Of a stretch of 36,026 nt of DNA, positions 24,061-29,940 are shown one piece after another; the first letter of the stretch is position 1; each line of letters opens with the position of its first letter. The notes under the pieces were generated by a model. The model was not told the origin of the DNA and did not search any database. It saw only the letters and a program-made list of their open reading frames with translations. This DNA comes from Clostridia bacterium (lineage in GTDB: Bacteria; Bacillota_A; Clostridia; Oscillospirales; CAG-272), in assembly GCA_017632155.1 (NCBI GenBank), contig JAGBRZ010000164.1, positions 1 through 36,026 on the forward strand. Direction: 5' to 3'. A program made the translations under genes and the position numbers.

Positions 24061-24606
24061 CTATTCCTCGGTGTCTATATTGCGAACCGACAGAATGTAC
24101 ACTCGATCTCCGTGTGCAAACGTTATACCTGCTCGGTCGAGCGTCGCGGATCCTCTGATCTCGAGCAGCTTGTCACAGCCAAACATCTGCGCACAAGCAG
24201 TAAGTACATCAACTGCACCGACCATGTCTATCGGCGTATCAGTCGGCATGACTGTCAGCTCCTGCGGCTCGGGTCCGGACTCAACGACTTCGACACTCGG
24301 CTCGGGCGCAGGCATCAGCGGTGCGGCTCTCTTTTGCGCCTCGCACATCTTCTTTGCCTGTAGCTGACCGTACGTCATGCCCTGTGCCAGTGCTTCGCTG
24401 TTGGTCTGTGTCAAGCGGCTATTGGTGCGAGGCTCAATTTTGTACTCCGCACCCCATGTACCTTTCCTTGCACATCTGAGTGCGCTGTTAACCGCCTCGT
24501 AAGGAACTCCCAGTCGCTCGGATATTTCAACCAGCGGAAGACCATCCTGATACAGCCGAATGAGTGTATGCTTCATCTCATCCGTCCACTTAACGTGTTT
24601 ACCCAT
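24061..24606 (-). CDS. Myb/HTH-type DNA-binding protein
   Basis: The protein has 181 residues from ATG 24606, six bases after GGAGGTG. Residues 3-55 (VKWTDEMKHTLIRLYQDGLP then ISERLGVPYEAVNSALRCAR) form a SANT/GcrA-like helix-turn-helix. The middle is a Pro/Glu-rich linker, and the last 65 residues contain MVGAVDVLTACAQMFGCDKL. It probably controls transcription or replication of the early operon; no partner is evident. Confidence 0.7.
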   Translation of the reverse strand: MGKHVKWTDEMKHTLIRLYQDGLPLVEISERLGVPYEAVNSALRCARKGTWGAEYKIEPRTNSRLTQTNSEALAQGMTYGQLQAKKMCEAQKRAAPLMPAPEPSVEVVESGPEPQELTVMPTDTPIDMVGAVDVLTACAQMFGCDKLLEIRGSATLDRAGITFAHGDRVYILSVRNIDTEE

Positions 24607-24787
24607 CTCTCTCACCTCCCTCCTCGATACCCTCTATGTATTCATCCTCGCCTGTCGGGAGCAGAGCGCTCAGGGCGGCGACGATGGCGACGGCGGCGAT
24701 GTAGCCAAGGGCGAAGATTGCCGTGTATCCGAGCACCTGCCAGCCGCTGAGCGAGCGTGCCCATGTGATAAGCTGTTGTTCTGTCAT
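24599..24787 (-). CDS. Small membrane protein
   Basis: The protein has 62 residues. A single hydrophobic helix, GYTAIFALGYIAAVAIVAAL (about residues 20-39), is flanked by a basic/polar N terminus and a strongly acidic C terminus (GEDEYIEGIEEGGE). Its ends overlap both neighbours by a few bases, so the frame is clearly used. Early small membrane proteins of phages often affect superinfection; nothing in the sequence proves that here. Confidence 0.65.
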   Translation of the reverse strand: MTEQQLITWARSLSGWQVLGYTAIFALGYIAAVAIVAALSALLPTGEDEYIEGIEEGGERDG

Positions 24788-24996
24788 GTGGTTACCTCCT
24801 CGCCCTTCATGAACTGCAGGAACGCCAAGCGTGGAATTTTCACTCGGCTTCCCATTACGATAACTCGAAATCCGAGACGCTCCGGGTTGTCGTGCGCCTG
24901 CAAGCGTATGCCGTGCGGGTCAGCTTGCAGTATCGGCGCGATCTGCTCGGCTGTAAGGACTTCGCAGGTCATCTTCTCGATATCTGCCAATGTCAT
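24784..24996 (-). CDS. Helix-turn-helix protein, excisionase-like
   Basis: The protein has 70 residues. ILTAEQIAPILQADPHGIRL-type spacing (here EVLTAEQIAPILQADPHGIR) and RVIVMGSRVKIPRLAFLQFM match the winged helix of MerR/excisionase-type HTH_17 proteins. It is in the early lytic operon, opposite to the integrase gene, where an excisionase would be expected. I therefore consider it the best Xis candidate; an origin or operator protein is the alternative. Confidence 0.65.
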   Translation of the reverse strand: MTLADIEKMTCEVLTAEQIAPILQADPHGIRLQAHDNPERLGFRVIVMGSRVKIPRLAFLQFMKGEEVTT

Positions 24997-25011
24997 GATG
25001 ATTCCTCCTCT

Positions 25012-25767
25012 CTATGCGGTTTTGACCTCGAGCAAAAGTCTGAACGTCTCTCGACCCTTGGGCGTGATAAGCGTCTGAGTGCCGCTCCATTTGGTCTTGT
25101 CGTTGAAGCACTCTCGGATTTCAAACAGGTCATCACCTTTACCTGCGTAAGGCAAAAGCTTGCCTCGCTTATCACGATAGATGTACTTGTGCTCAAGCAA
25201 CCAGTTGACGAACTGGCCTTGCTTGATACCGAGCTGCTTTGCCGTCTCGCGGAAATTAGTGAGCAGATTGCGGTCAACGAGCTCGTCAAAGTAATCTGCT
25301 TTCGGCTGCATGATAGCCTTGTCCACCGTCAGCGCAGAATTAATAGCTTGAAGCTGTCGGTTCTTGTTCTGCTCGTCCTTGAGTGCCTGACAAAGCTGAA
25401 TCATTGTGTCAGGATTAAGGATTGCCGCCTCAAGCGTTTCGGGCGTCATGTATGCGCCATGCTTGCGGATACTGGGGAGTACTTCATCAAACACCCAGCT
25501 TTCAAATCTTTCAGCAGATTCGAGTTTGCTGTGAGCGATAAGTCGGTACATATCGCCCTCTGTGATGAAAAGCAAGCTCTGTACACCGCCATTTGTAGGG
25601 ACTTCCATTTTGGAAACCCCTTTACAATGAGTGTTTACCGCCTTGGTAGGAATTGCATAGCCAAGCGCTTTTGCAACATCAGAACCACAGAACAGCACTT
25701 TGCCGTTCTCTTCAATTGTTCGGATTTCACCGAAATCCTTGTTCTCGTAAATTTTTATTGTGTTCAT
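25012..25767 (-). CDS. Phage antirepressor (Bro-N plus KilAC domains)
   Basis: The protein has 251 residues. Residues about 10-105 form the Bro-N domain (VLFCGSDVAKALGYAIPTKAV, then HCKGVSKMEV, SWVFDEVLPSIRKHGAYM). Residues 150-245 form the ANT/KilAC domain (TAKQLGIKQGQFVNWLLEHK, YIYRDKRGKLLPY). Such proteins oppose the CI repressor or act on operators directly. The gene is second in the cro operon, with an operator copy at its upstream edge (25783-25795), so the repressor probably controls it. Confidence 0.9.
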   Translation of the reverse strand: MNTIKIYENKDFGEIRTIEENGKVLFCGSDVAKALGYAIPTKAVNTHCKGVSKMEVPTNGGVQSLLFITEGDMYRLIAHSKLESAERFESWVFDEVLPSIRKHGAYMTPETLEAAILNPDTMIQLCQALKDEQNKNRQLQAINSALTVDKAIMQPKADYFDELVDRNLLTNFRETAKQLGIKQGQFVNWLLEHKYIYRDKRGKLLPYAGKGDDLFEIRECFNDKTKWSGTQTLITPKGRETFRLLLEVKTA

Positions 25768-25782
25768 TACGCTTCCTTTCTG

Positions 25783-25795
25783 CCACTTATCGTGG
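25783..25795. promoter_or_regulatory. Operator O1
   Basis: CCACTTATCGTGG lies between the cro-like gene and the antirepressor gene. It shares the 12-mer ATCGTGGCGTCA (25789-25800) with O2. The CAC-N5-GTG dyad matches the other three operators. Confidence 0.65.
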
Positions 25796-25797
25796 CG

Positions 25798-25998
25798 TCA
25801 ATCTTCAAAAAATAAAACCTGCACGGTTGTAGAGTAGAAAACAGCCAGCTTCAATTTGATCTCGTCTCTCGGAATCCTATGACCAGTTTCATACATAGCA
25901 AGAGCCGAAGTGCTTATTCCAACAGCAGTTGCTACCTCTGCCTGCGTTCGCTCGCCTCGCAATGCTACTAATTTTTCTCCTATTCTCTTCCCGTTCAT
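25798..25998 (-). CDS. Cro-like repressor
   Basis: The protein has 66 residues from ATG 25998, preceded by AGGAGGTGATGTT. The helix-turn-helix (ERTQAEVATAVGISTSALAM, residues about 16-35) belongs to the HTH_3/XRE family and nearly fills the protein, as in Cro proteins. It is divergent from the CI-type gene, with two operator copies between each of them and the shared promoter. It should favour the lytic state by binding the same operators. A longer reading (up to 26064) has no ribosome site. Confidence 0.87.
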   Translation of the reverse strand: MNGKRIGEKLVALRGERTQAEVATAVGISTSALAMYETGHRIPRDEIKLKLAVFYSTTVQVLFFED

Positions 25999-26013
25999 AA
26001 CATCACCTCCTGT

Positions 26014-26024
26014 CACATATCGTG
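26014..26024. promoter_or_regulatory. Operator O2
   Basis: CACATATCGTG, followed by GCGTCA as in O1, lies just downstream of the leftward promoter's -10 box, near the expected transcription start. Repressor bound here would block cro transcription. Confidence 0.7.
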
Positions 26025-26035
26025 GCGTCATTTGT

Positions 26036-26064
26036 ATATTACAACATTCTTCCGCACTTGTCAA
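26036..26064 (-). promoter_or_regulatory. Leftward early (lytic) promoter
   Basis: On the minus strand TTGACA (26059-26064) and TAATAT (26036-26041) are 17 bases apart, close to the sigma-A consensus. It reads into the cro-like gene. O3 abuts the -35 box and O2 lies downstream of the -10 box. Confidence 0.88.
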
Positions 26065-26075
26065 TACGATTCGTG
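26065..26075. promoter_or_regulatory. Operator O3
   Basis: TACGATTCGTG, the reverse form of CACGAATCGTA, immediately upstream of the leftward promoter's -35 box. With O4 it also makes a larger 10-bp inverted repeat (GATTCGTGAA 26068-26077 and TTCACGAATC 26095-26104). Confidence 0.7.
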
Positions 26076-26085
26076 AATATTTTTC

Positions 26086-26114
26086 TTGATTTTCTTCACG
26101 AATCGTGGTATTAT
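26086..26114 (+). promoter_or_regulatory. Rightward repressor (lysogeny) promoter
   Basis: TTGATT (26086-26091) and TATTAT (26109-26114) lie 17 bases apart and read into the CI-type gene. Operator O4 lies within the spacer, so the repressor can also shut down its own gene. Confidence 0.8.
26097..26107. promoter_or_regulatory. Operator O4
   Basis: CACGAATCGTG, the most symmetrical copy of the operator, placed between the -35 and -10 boxes of the repressor promoter. Confidence 0.7.
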
Positions 26115-26132
26115 CATGTTGGAGGTGTTAAA

Positions 26133-26456
26133 ATGAGTGTATTCGCTATACGATTGAAAACTTTGCGACAATCGATGAATTTAACGCAACCGCAACTTGC
26201 TGAGAGAATTGGTGTTTCTCGAAGCGCCATTAGTATGTACGAATTAGGTTCTCGTGAACCAGATTTCGAAACCCTTGAGGCTATTGCAGATTTTTTTAAC
26301 GTCGACATGAACTACTTAGTTGGTGGTGAAAACGTAGATACTGATGAAAGCTTGATTATTCTCAATCGCAACGCACGCAATCTTTCTCCCGAAGATAGAA
26401 AAAAACTTTTAGATGTAGCAAAAACTATTTTCGGGGATACTTGGGGAGGCTCTTGA
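26133..26456 (+). CDS. CI-type repressor (XRE family)
   Basis: The protein has 107 residues from ATG 26133, behind GGAGGTG. The N-terminal helix-turn-helix spans about residues 9-58 (LTQPQLAERIGVSRSAISMY, then YELGSREPDFETLEAIADFF). The C-terminal half is short, without the Ser-Lys protease fold of LexA-type repressors. Inactivation is therefore likely to depend on the metallopeptidase encoded next (overlapping, TGATG), as in the ImmR/ImmA system of ICEBs1. It keeps the phage in lysogeny by binding four operators. Confidence 0.92.
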   Translation: MSVFAIRLKTLRQSMNLTQPQLAERIGVSRSAISMYELGSREPDFETLEAIADFFNVDMNYLVGGENVDTDESLIILNRNARNLSPEDRKKLLDVAKTIFGDTWGGS

Positions 26457-27043
26457 TGAAAGATCGCCCAAACTACAGCCTTGCAACAAACGCTGCATAC
26501 GAAGTTTTATATGAATCAACAACTACTTTTCCAGTGATTGATATATTTCATATACTGCACAGTTGTAAGAACATCAAACTTATAACCTATTCCGAATATG
26601 CAGCTACAATGCATTTATCGTTCAAAAATTTTTTGGATATAGCTCCTAGCGAGCACGGCTTCACCATACGCTCTTCTCACGAGAACAGCAATTTTCTTGT
26701 TGTTTATAACGAGCGAAAAAGCCATTCGACAATTAGATTCACTTTGGCACATGAGCTAGGGCACATTCGACTAAACCATTTTTGCGATGACGATATTTCA
26801 AACAAAGAAGCTAATTGTTTCGCTCGCAACACACTATGTCCGATACCAATAATCAACGAATTTAATTTAGCAACTGCAAGCGATTACTCATCGTGTTTTA
26901 ACATAAGCGAGCTTATGGCTAAAGCATCTATACTTCACAAAGATAGTGATTTATATTACATTACAAACTATAATTTTAGTAGGATTAACGACAAAGTATA
27001 TAGTTATTTTACTGGAAATTCAATTGCAGAACTCTACTCATAA
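26456..27043 (+). CDS. ImmA/IrrE-type metallopeptidase
   Basis: The protein has 195 residues from ATG 26456, six bases after GGGGAGG. The zinc-binding HExxH motif is HELGH at 99-103 within FTLAHELGHIRLNHF, and the third ligand Glu probably lies in KEANCFARNTLC near residues 120-131. This is COG2856, which cleaves the cognate repressor to allow induction. The gene is AT-rich (visibly more than the late genes), like the rest of the lysogeny arm. Alternative TTG start at 26441 is less likely because it lies inside the ribosome site. Confidence 0.92.
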   Translation: MKDRPNYSLATNAAYEVLYESTTTFPVIDIFHILHSCKNIKLITYSEYAATMHLSFKNFLDIAPSEHGFTIRSSHENSNFLVVYNERKSHSTIRFTLAHELGHIRLNHFCDDDISNKEANCFARNTLCPIPIINEFNLATASDYSSCFNISELMAKASILHKDSDLYYITNYNFSRINDKVYSYFTGNSIAELYS

Positions 27044-27127
27044 AAAAAACGCTCGAGCGGTGCGAACGCTCAGACGGCTAAGTGGGTGGGGTGCATTTTG
27101 TACCTCACAGCAAAGGAGATGGAAATT

Positions 27128-27388
27128 ATGCCGACAATTTCAATGTTCAGAGGAATAAAAATCACAATGTATTGGGCGGATCATATGCCGCCTCACTTTC
27201 ACGCATACTATGGCGGAGAAGAGGTTCTCATTTCAATCAATGATCTGGAAGTCCTGAGAGGCAATTTCCCCAGCAAACAGCTCAAGATGCTTCTCGGTTG
27301 GGCAGCACTCAGACAGGACCAGCTTCTGGAAAACTGGTCACTGGCTACAAGGAATCAAGAGTTGTTTGAAATCGAGCCTCTGAGATAA
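27128..27388 (+). CDS. DUF4160 protein (possible toxin-antitoxin-like pair)
   Basis: The protein has 86 residues from ATG 27128 behind AAAGGAG. The family signature is clear: MFRGIKITMYWADHMPPHFH near residues 6-25, then AYYGGEEVLISI and LEVLRGNFPSKQL. DUF4160 and DUF2442 genes occur side by side in many bacteria and phages and have been proposed as toxin-antitoxin-like; biochemical function is not established. It sits in the lysogeny arm, so it would be expressed in the prophage. Confidence 0.85.
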   Translation: MPTISMFRGIKITMYWADHMPPHFHAYYGGEEVLISINDLEVLRGNFPSKQLKMLLGWAALRQDQLLENWSLATRNQELFEIEPLR

Positions 27389-27421
27389 GCAACCACCACT
27401 TATTGGAAAGGATGTGACACC

Positions 27422-27784
27422 ATGAACCAAAGCGTAGAATACTTCCTCTCAAAGGGATGTGACCAGAAAACGGCGGAATACTTCGCCGCTGGTCGAAGAC
27501 AAATCACAAACGTAGTCCCGAACGAGGATTTTACACTGACGCTCACTTTTGATAACGGCGAGGTTCGTTTGTATGATGTTGCTCCGCTCCTGCAACCCGG
27601 CACCGTCTTCTCACCTTTCCGTGACATAGCAAACTTTTGCCGTGTGTATTTGGACGATTGCCATTGCGTTGCTTGGGATATCGATCCTGCGGTAGACAGC
27701 AATGTCGTGTGGAGCAATAAGGTCGATCTCTGCCCCGACAGCTGCTATGTGGATAGCCGCCCTATAGAAAAGGGCTCTGAATGA
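27422..27784 (+). CDS. DUF2442 protein, partner of DUF4160
   Basis: The protein has 120 residues and starts 33 bases after the DUF4160 stop, behind AAAGGATG. Residues about 30-105 form the DUF2442 domain (VPNEDFTLTLTFDNGEVRLY, DVAPLL, FRDIANF, VAWDIDPAVD). A 28-residue N-terminal helical extension (VEYFLSKGCDQKTAEYFAAG) is present in a subset of the family. It may be the DNA-binding or antidote partner of the preceding gene; this is inference. Confidence 0.82.
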   Translation: MNQSVEYFLSKGCDQKTAEYFAAGRRQITNVVPNEDFTLTLTFDNGEVRLYDVAPLLQPGTVFSPFRDIANFCRVYLDDCHCVAWDIDPAVDSNVVWSNKVDLCPDSCYVDSRPIEKGSE

Positions 27785-27882
27785 AAACTGCACAGCTGTT
27801 ATCGATGAGCAGCGCAGTAAAGGTGCAACACGGATAAGCTCGGTCGATGCAGTCTCATTCACTCAGCAATCAAATAAAAAAT

Positions 27883-27912
27883 CCCCGCACCCTGTTGGCG
27901 CAGGGCACGGGG
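27883..27912 (-). terminator. Minus-strand intrinsic terminator
   Basis: On the minus strand CCCCGTGCCCTG (27901-27912) pairs with CAGGGTGCGGGG (27883-27894) over 12 bp with two G.U pairs, loop of six, followed by ATTTTTTATTT. On the plus strand the same stem has two mismatches. It would stop leftward transcripts before they run antisense into the lysogeny genes. Confidence 0.7.
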
Positions 27913-27972
27913 TACCACACCACGAGGGTATGGCAGTGTCTTGGACGGACAGCTATATCTTAGCATTGCTAT

Positions 27973-27996
27973 GCCCTCTTTGTCAAGAAGGAGGGC
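27973..27996 (+). promoter_or_regulatory. Hairpin covering the integrase ribosome site
   Basis: GCCCTCTTT (27973-27981) pairs with AAGGAGGGC (27988-27996), with one G.U pair and a six-base loop. The right arm contains the AAGGAGG ribosome site of the integrase ATG at 28005, so the folded mRNA would hide it. Confidence 0.6.
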
Positions 27997-28004
27997 TATT
28001 TTAA

Positions 28005-29174
28005 ATGGAGAACATTCCCCGCTGCCGAAGATGCGACAAGCCGATTCCCATAGAATCCGTGTTCTGTCTGTACTGCGGTAAAAAGCAGGTAACCGAGCAA
28101 CGGAGGAGAACTCGAGGAAACGGTCAAGGAACCGTCTACAAGCTGCCGAATGGCAAGTACCGAGCAACTGTGACACTTCGTATGTATGCCGACGAGAACG
28201 GCAAAGTAAAGCGTAAGACCATCAGCAGAAGTTTCGACAAGAAGAAAGACGCCGTCGCAGCGCTCCCCTTGCTCAGTCTTGAGCCGGAGGCATCAAAGAA
28301 AAAGCGAGCGGCTATCACGTTTAAAGAGCTATATGACAACTGGCTGCCCACACACAACAAAAGCAAATCCACAATGGACTGCTATAAATCCGCTTTCAAG
28401 TACTTCATGCCGGTATGGCACGAGCGTATGGAAGACATCGACATAGACGATCTGCAAGATTGTGTCGATAACTGCGGTAAAGGAAAGCGCACTCAGCAGA
28501 ACATGAAAGCCGTGTGTGGCTTGGTGTACAAATACGGCATACCGAGAAGTGCGGTTCCGAGCGGTCTTAATTTAGCTGAGTATTTGCGTGTAAGCGGCGA
28601 CGGAGCTGTAGAAAGGGAATCTTTCACCGAAAGTCAAATCGAGCAAATAAGGGTAATTCTGAACAAAATACGCTATGCCGATTACGTGTACTGTATGATA
28701 TATCTCGGATTCAGACCGTCGGAGTTCCTTTCGCTCGATGTTTCCCGATATAACGAAGCGAAAAAATGCTTCGTGGGCGGCGGTAAGACCACCGCTGGCA
28801 CTAACCGAACCGTTACCATATCGAACAAAATTCAGCCGTATGTCACGAAGATAGTCGGGGCAAGAACAGAGGGCACTGTGTTTTGCGACGACCGCGGCAG
28901 ACAATGGTCTCTGAAAGATTTTACTGAGAAAGCGTTTTATCCGGTTCTGAAGGCTGCCGGCATTGATAACCCTATAGTTGAAGTTGGTGGAGGCGTAAAG
29001 CGCCACAAATACACACCGCACACCTGCAGGCACACGTTCGCCACTCTGATGAAGCGAGTCGACGCCCCCAGTAAGGACAAGCTCGCTCTGATCGGGCACA
29101 CATCGGAAGAGATGCTCCGTTATTATCAGGACGTCGACGTTTCTGACCTCGAGAAAATAACAAATCAGCTGTAA
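28005..29174 (+). CDS. int: Tyrosine integrase with N-terminal zinc ribbon
   Basis: The protein has 389 residues. Residues 7-24 hold Cys7, Cys10, Cys21 and Cys24 (CRRC...CLYC), a zinc ribbon not seen in most integrases. An AP2-like arm-binding part follows (GTVYKLPNGKYRATV, about 42-56), then a SAM-like core-binding domain (about 105-190). The catalytic domain has Arg237 (GFRPSE), Lys261, His339-Arg342 (HTCR), His365 (GHT) and the nucleophile Tyr374. It recombines attP, which starts just after the gene. Translation may be limited by the hairpin at 27973-27996. Confidence 0.95.
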   Translation: MENIPRCRRCDKPIPIESVFCLYCGKKQVTEQRRRTRGNGQGTVYKLPNGKYRATVTLRMYADENGKVKRKTISRSFDKKKDAVAALPLLSLEPEASKKKRAAITFKELYDNWLPTHNKSKSTMDCYKSAFKYFMPVWHERMEDIDIDDLQDCVDNCGKGKRTQQNMKAVCGLVYKYGIPRSAVPSGLNLAEYLRVSGDGAVERESFTESQIEQIRVILNKIRYADYVYCMIYLGFRPSEFLSLDVSRYNEAKKCFVGGGKTTAGTNRTVTISNKIQPYVTKIVGARTEGTVFCDDRGRQWSLKDFTEKAFYPVLKAAGIDNPIVEVGGGVKRHKYTPHTCRHTFATLMKRVDAPSKDKLALIGHTSEEMLRYYQDVDVSDLEKITNQL

Positions 29175-29179
29175 AACTG

Positions 29180-29202
29180 TATGTAGTAGCGTATGCAGTA
29201 AA
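29180..29202 (+). repeat. Left arm-type direct repeat at attP
   Basis: TATGTAGTAGCGTATGCAGT and the following AAA resemble 29388-29408 (shared GTATGCA-TAAA with similar upstream bases). The two copies flank the attP core in the same orientation, as integrase arm sites do. Confidence 0.55.
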
Positions 29203-29254
29203 CCCGAATTTTGCAATCCGAAGCTCAATTTTTCACAATTTTAAACACAAAACA

Positions 29255-29296
29255 AAAAGCTCACAGACCGCACAACCATGCGATTTGTGAGCTTTT
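29255..29296. terminator. Bidirectional terminator after integrase
   Basis: AAAAGCTCACA (29255-29265) pairs with TGTGAGCTTTT (29286-29296) around a 20-base loop. It is bounded by A and T runs on each side and can stop transcription from either direction, right beside attP. Confidence 0.8.
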
Positions 29297-29300
29297 CTTC

Positions 29301-29345
29301 TGGTGGAGATGAGGGGGATCGAACCCCTTACCTCTTGAATGCCAT
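29301..29345 (-). other. attP: attP core: 3' half of tRNA-Ala(GGC)
   Basis: Read on the minus strand the stretch gives anticodon loop ATGGCAT, stem TCAAG, variable AGGTA, T arm AGGGG-TTCGATC-CCCCT, acceptor strand CATCTCC and ACCA. It matches the 3' part of a bacterial tRNA-Ala with anticodon GGC. The 5' half is absent, and the bases before the loop cannot pair with the anticodon stem, so this is not a tRNA gene but the phage copy used to rebuild the host tRNA after integration. Confidence 0.85.
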
Positions 29346-29387
29346 ACATCAAAAAACGCTGATTTCATGCGGTTTCTTCGACTTATG

Positions 29388-29408
29388 TATGCGATAGGTA
29401 TGCATTAA
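29388..29408 (+). repeat. Right arm-type direct repeat at attP
   Basis: Partner of 29180-29202, on the other side of the attP core: TATGCGATAGGTATGCATTA, then AA. Similarity is imperfect, strongest in GTATGCA-TAAA. Confidence 0.55.
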
Positions 29409-29435
29409 ATTTGGAAGCCATACTGCACAAAACAC

Positions 29436-29469
29436 GCCCGACATCAAAGCATGAACAGAGATGCCGGGC
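29436..29469 (-). terminator. End-of-late-operon terminator
   Basis: On the minus strand GCCCGGCATC pairs with GATGTCGGGC (29460-29469 with 29436-29445, one G.U pair) and is followed by GTGTTTT. It lies just after the holin stop. Together with attP repeats, the bidirectional hairpin and the integrase stop it accounts for the 302-base gap 29175-29476, which has no gene. Confidence 0.78.
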
Positions 29470-29476
29470 ATTGGTA

Positions 29477-29926
29477 TTAGTTATCAGTATTCGTTTTATC
29501 CTCGTCGCTATGCTGAGCGTCCGCTCTCAGCTGTTCGAGGACGGTGAGCAGCTTTTGCGGCAAAGGCACACCACAGCGTCCTGCGTTTTCGAGCACGGAT
29601 ATGCATTCATTCGCAAGCAGAAAACCGATGGTCAGAGCACGAAGTACACCGCCTGCATCGGTGGCGGTGTCGACGATGTGCGCGACGGCGACGATGCAGA
29701 AGATGAGTACCTTCTTGAGAATGCCGGCAAAGCCCTTTTTACTGGACAGCTCGTGTGCAAGTGCTGCGGCGATCACACCCGAGAAGTAGTCAATAATGAC
29801 TACGATTAGCAGACCGAGCAGCCACTTATCAGCACCGCCGAATATGTAGGTAGCACACGCAGCGAGAGACGCACCGAGCCAGCGGACGATGTCCCACAGG
29901 TCGAGAGATCCGAGTTTGAGAAACAT
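29477..29926 (-). CDS. Holin (phage_holin_4/TcdE-like)
   Basis: The protein has 149 residues from ATG 29926, ten bases after AGGAGG; a longer reading starts inside the lysin stop region. Membrane segments are seen at about residues 13-32 (WLGASLAACATYIFGG region), 35-57 (WLLGLLIVVIIDYFSGVIAA) and 72-90 (VLIFCIVAVAHIVD), with a further segment near 95-115 (ALTIGFLLANECISVLE). The family signature IIDYFSG and the hydrophilic C terminus rich in Asp are typical. It makes holes for the endolysin. Last gene of the late transcript. Confidence 0.92.
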   Translation of the reverse strand: MFLKLGSLDLWDIVRWLGASLAACATYIFGGADKWLLGLLIVVIIDYFSGVIAAALAHELSSKKGFAGILKKVLIFCIVAVAHIVDTATDAGGVLRALTIGFLLANECISVLENAGRCGVPLPQKLLTVLEQLRADAQHSDEDKTNTDN

Positions 29927-29940
29927 TATGCATACACCTC

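Noticed and set aside
27859..28176. Minus-strand frame of 105 codons over the integrase start
   Set aside because: No ribosome site, overlaps the integrase N terminus and the minus-strand terminator, and product resembles nothing known.
29301..29345. Functional tRNA gene
   Set aside because: Only the 3' half (anticodon loop to CCA) is present; upstream bases cannot form the anticodon stem or D arm, so it is an attachment core.
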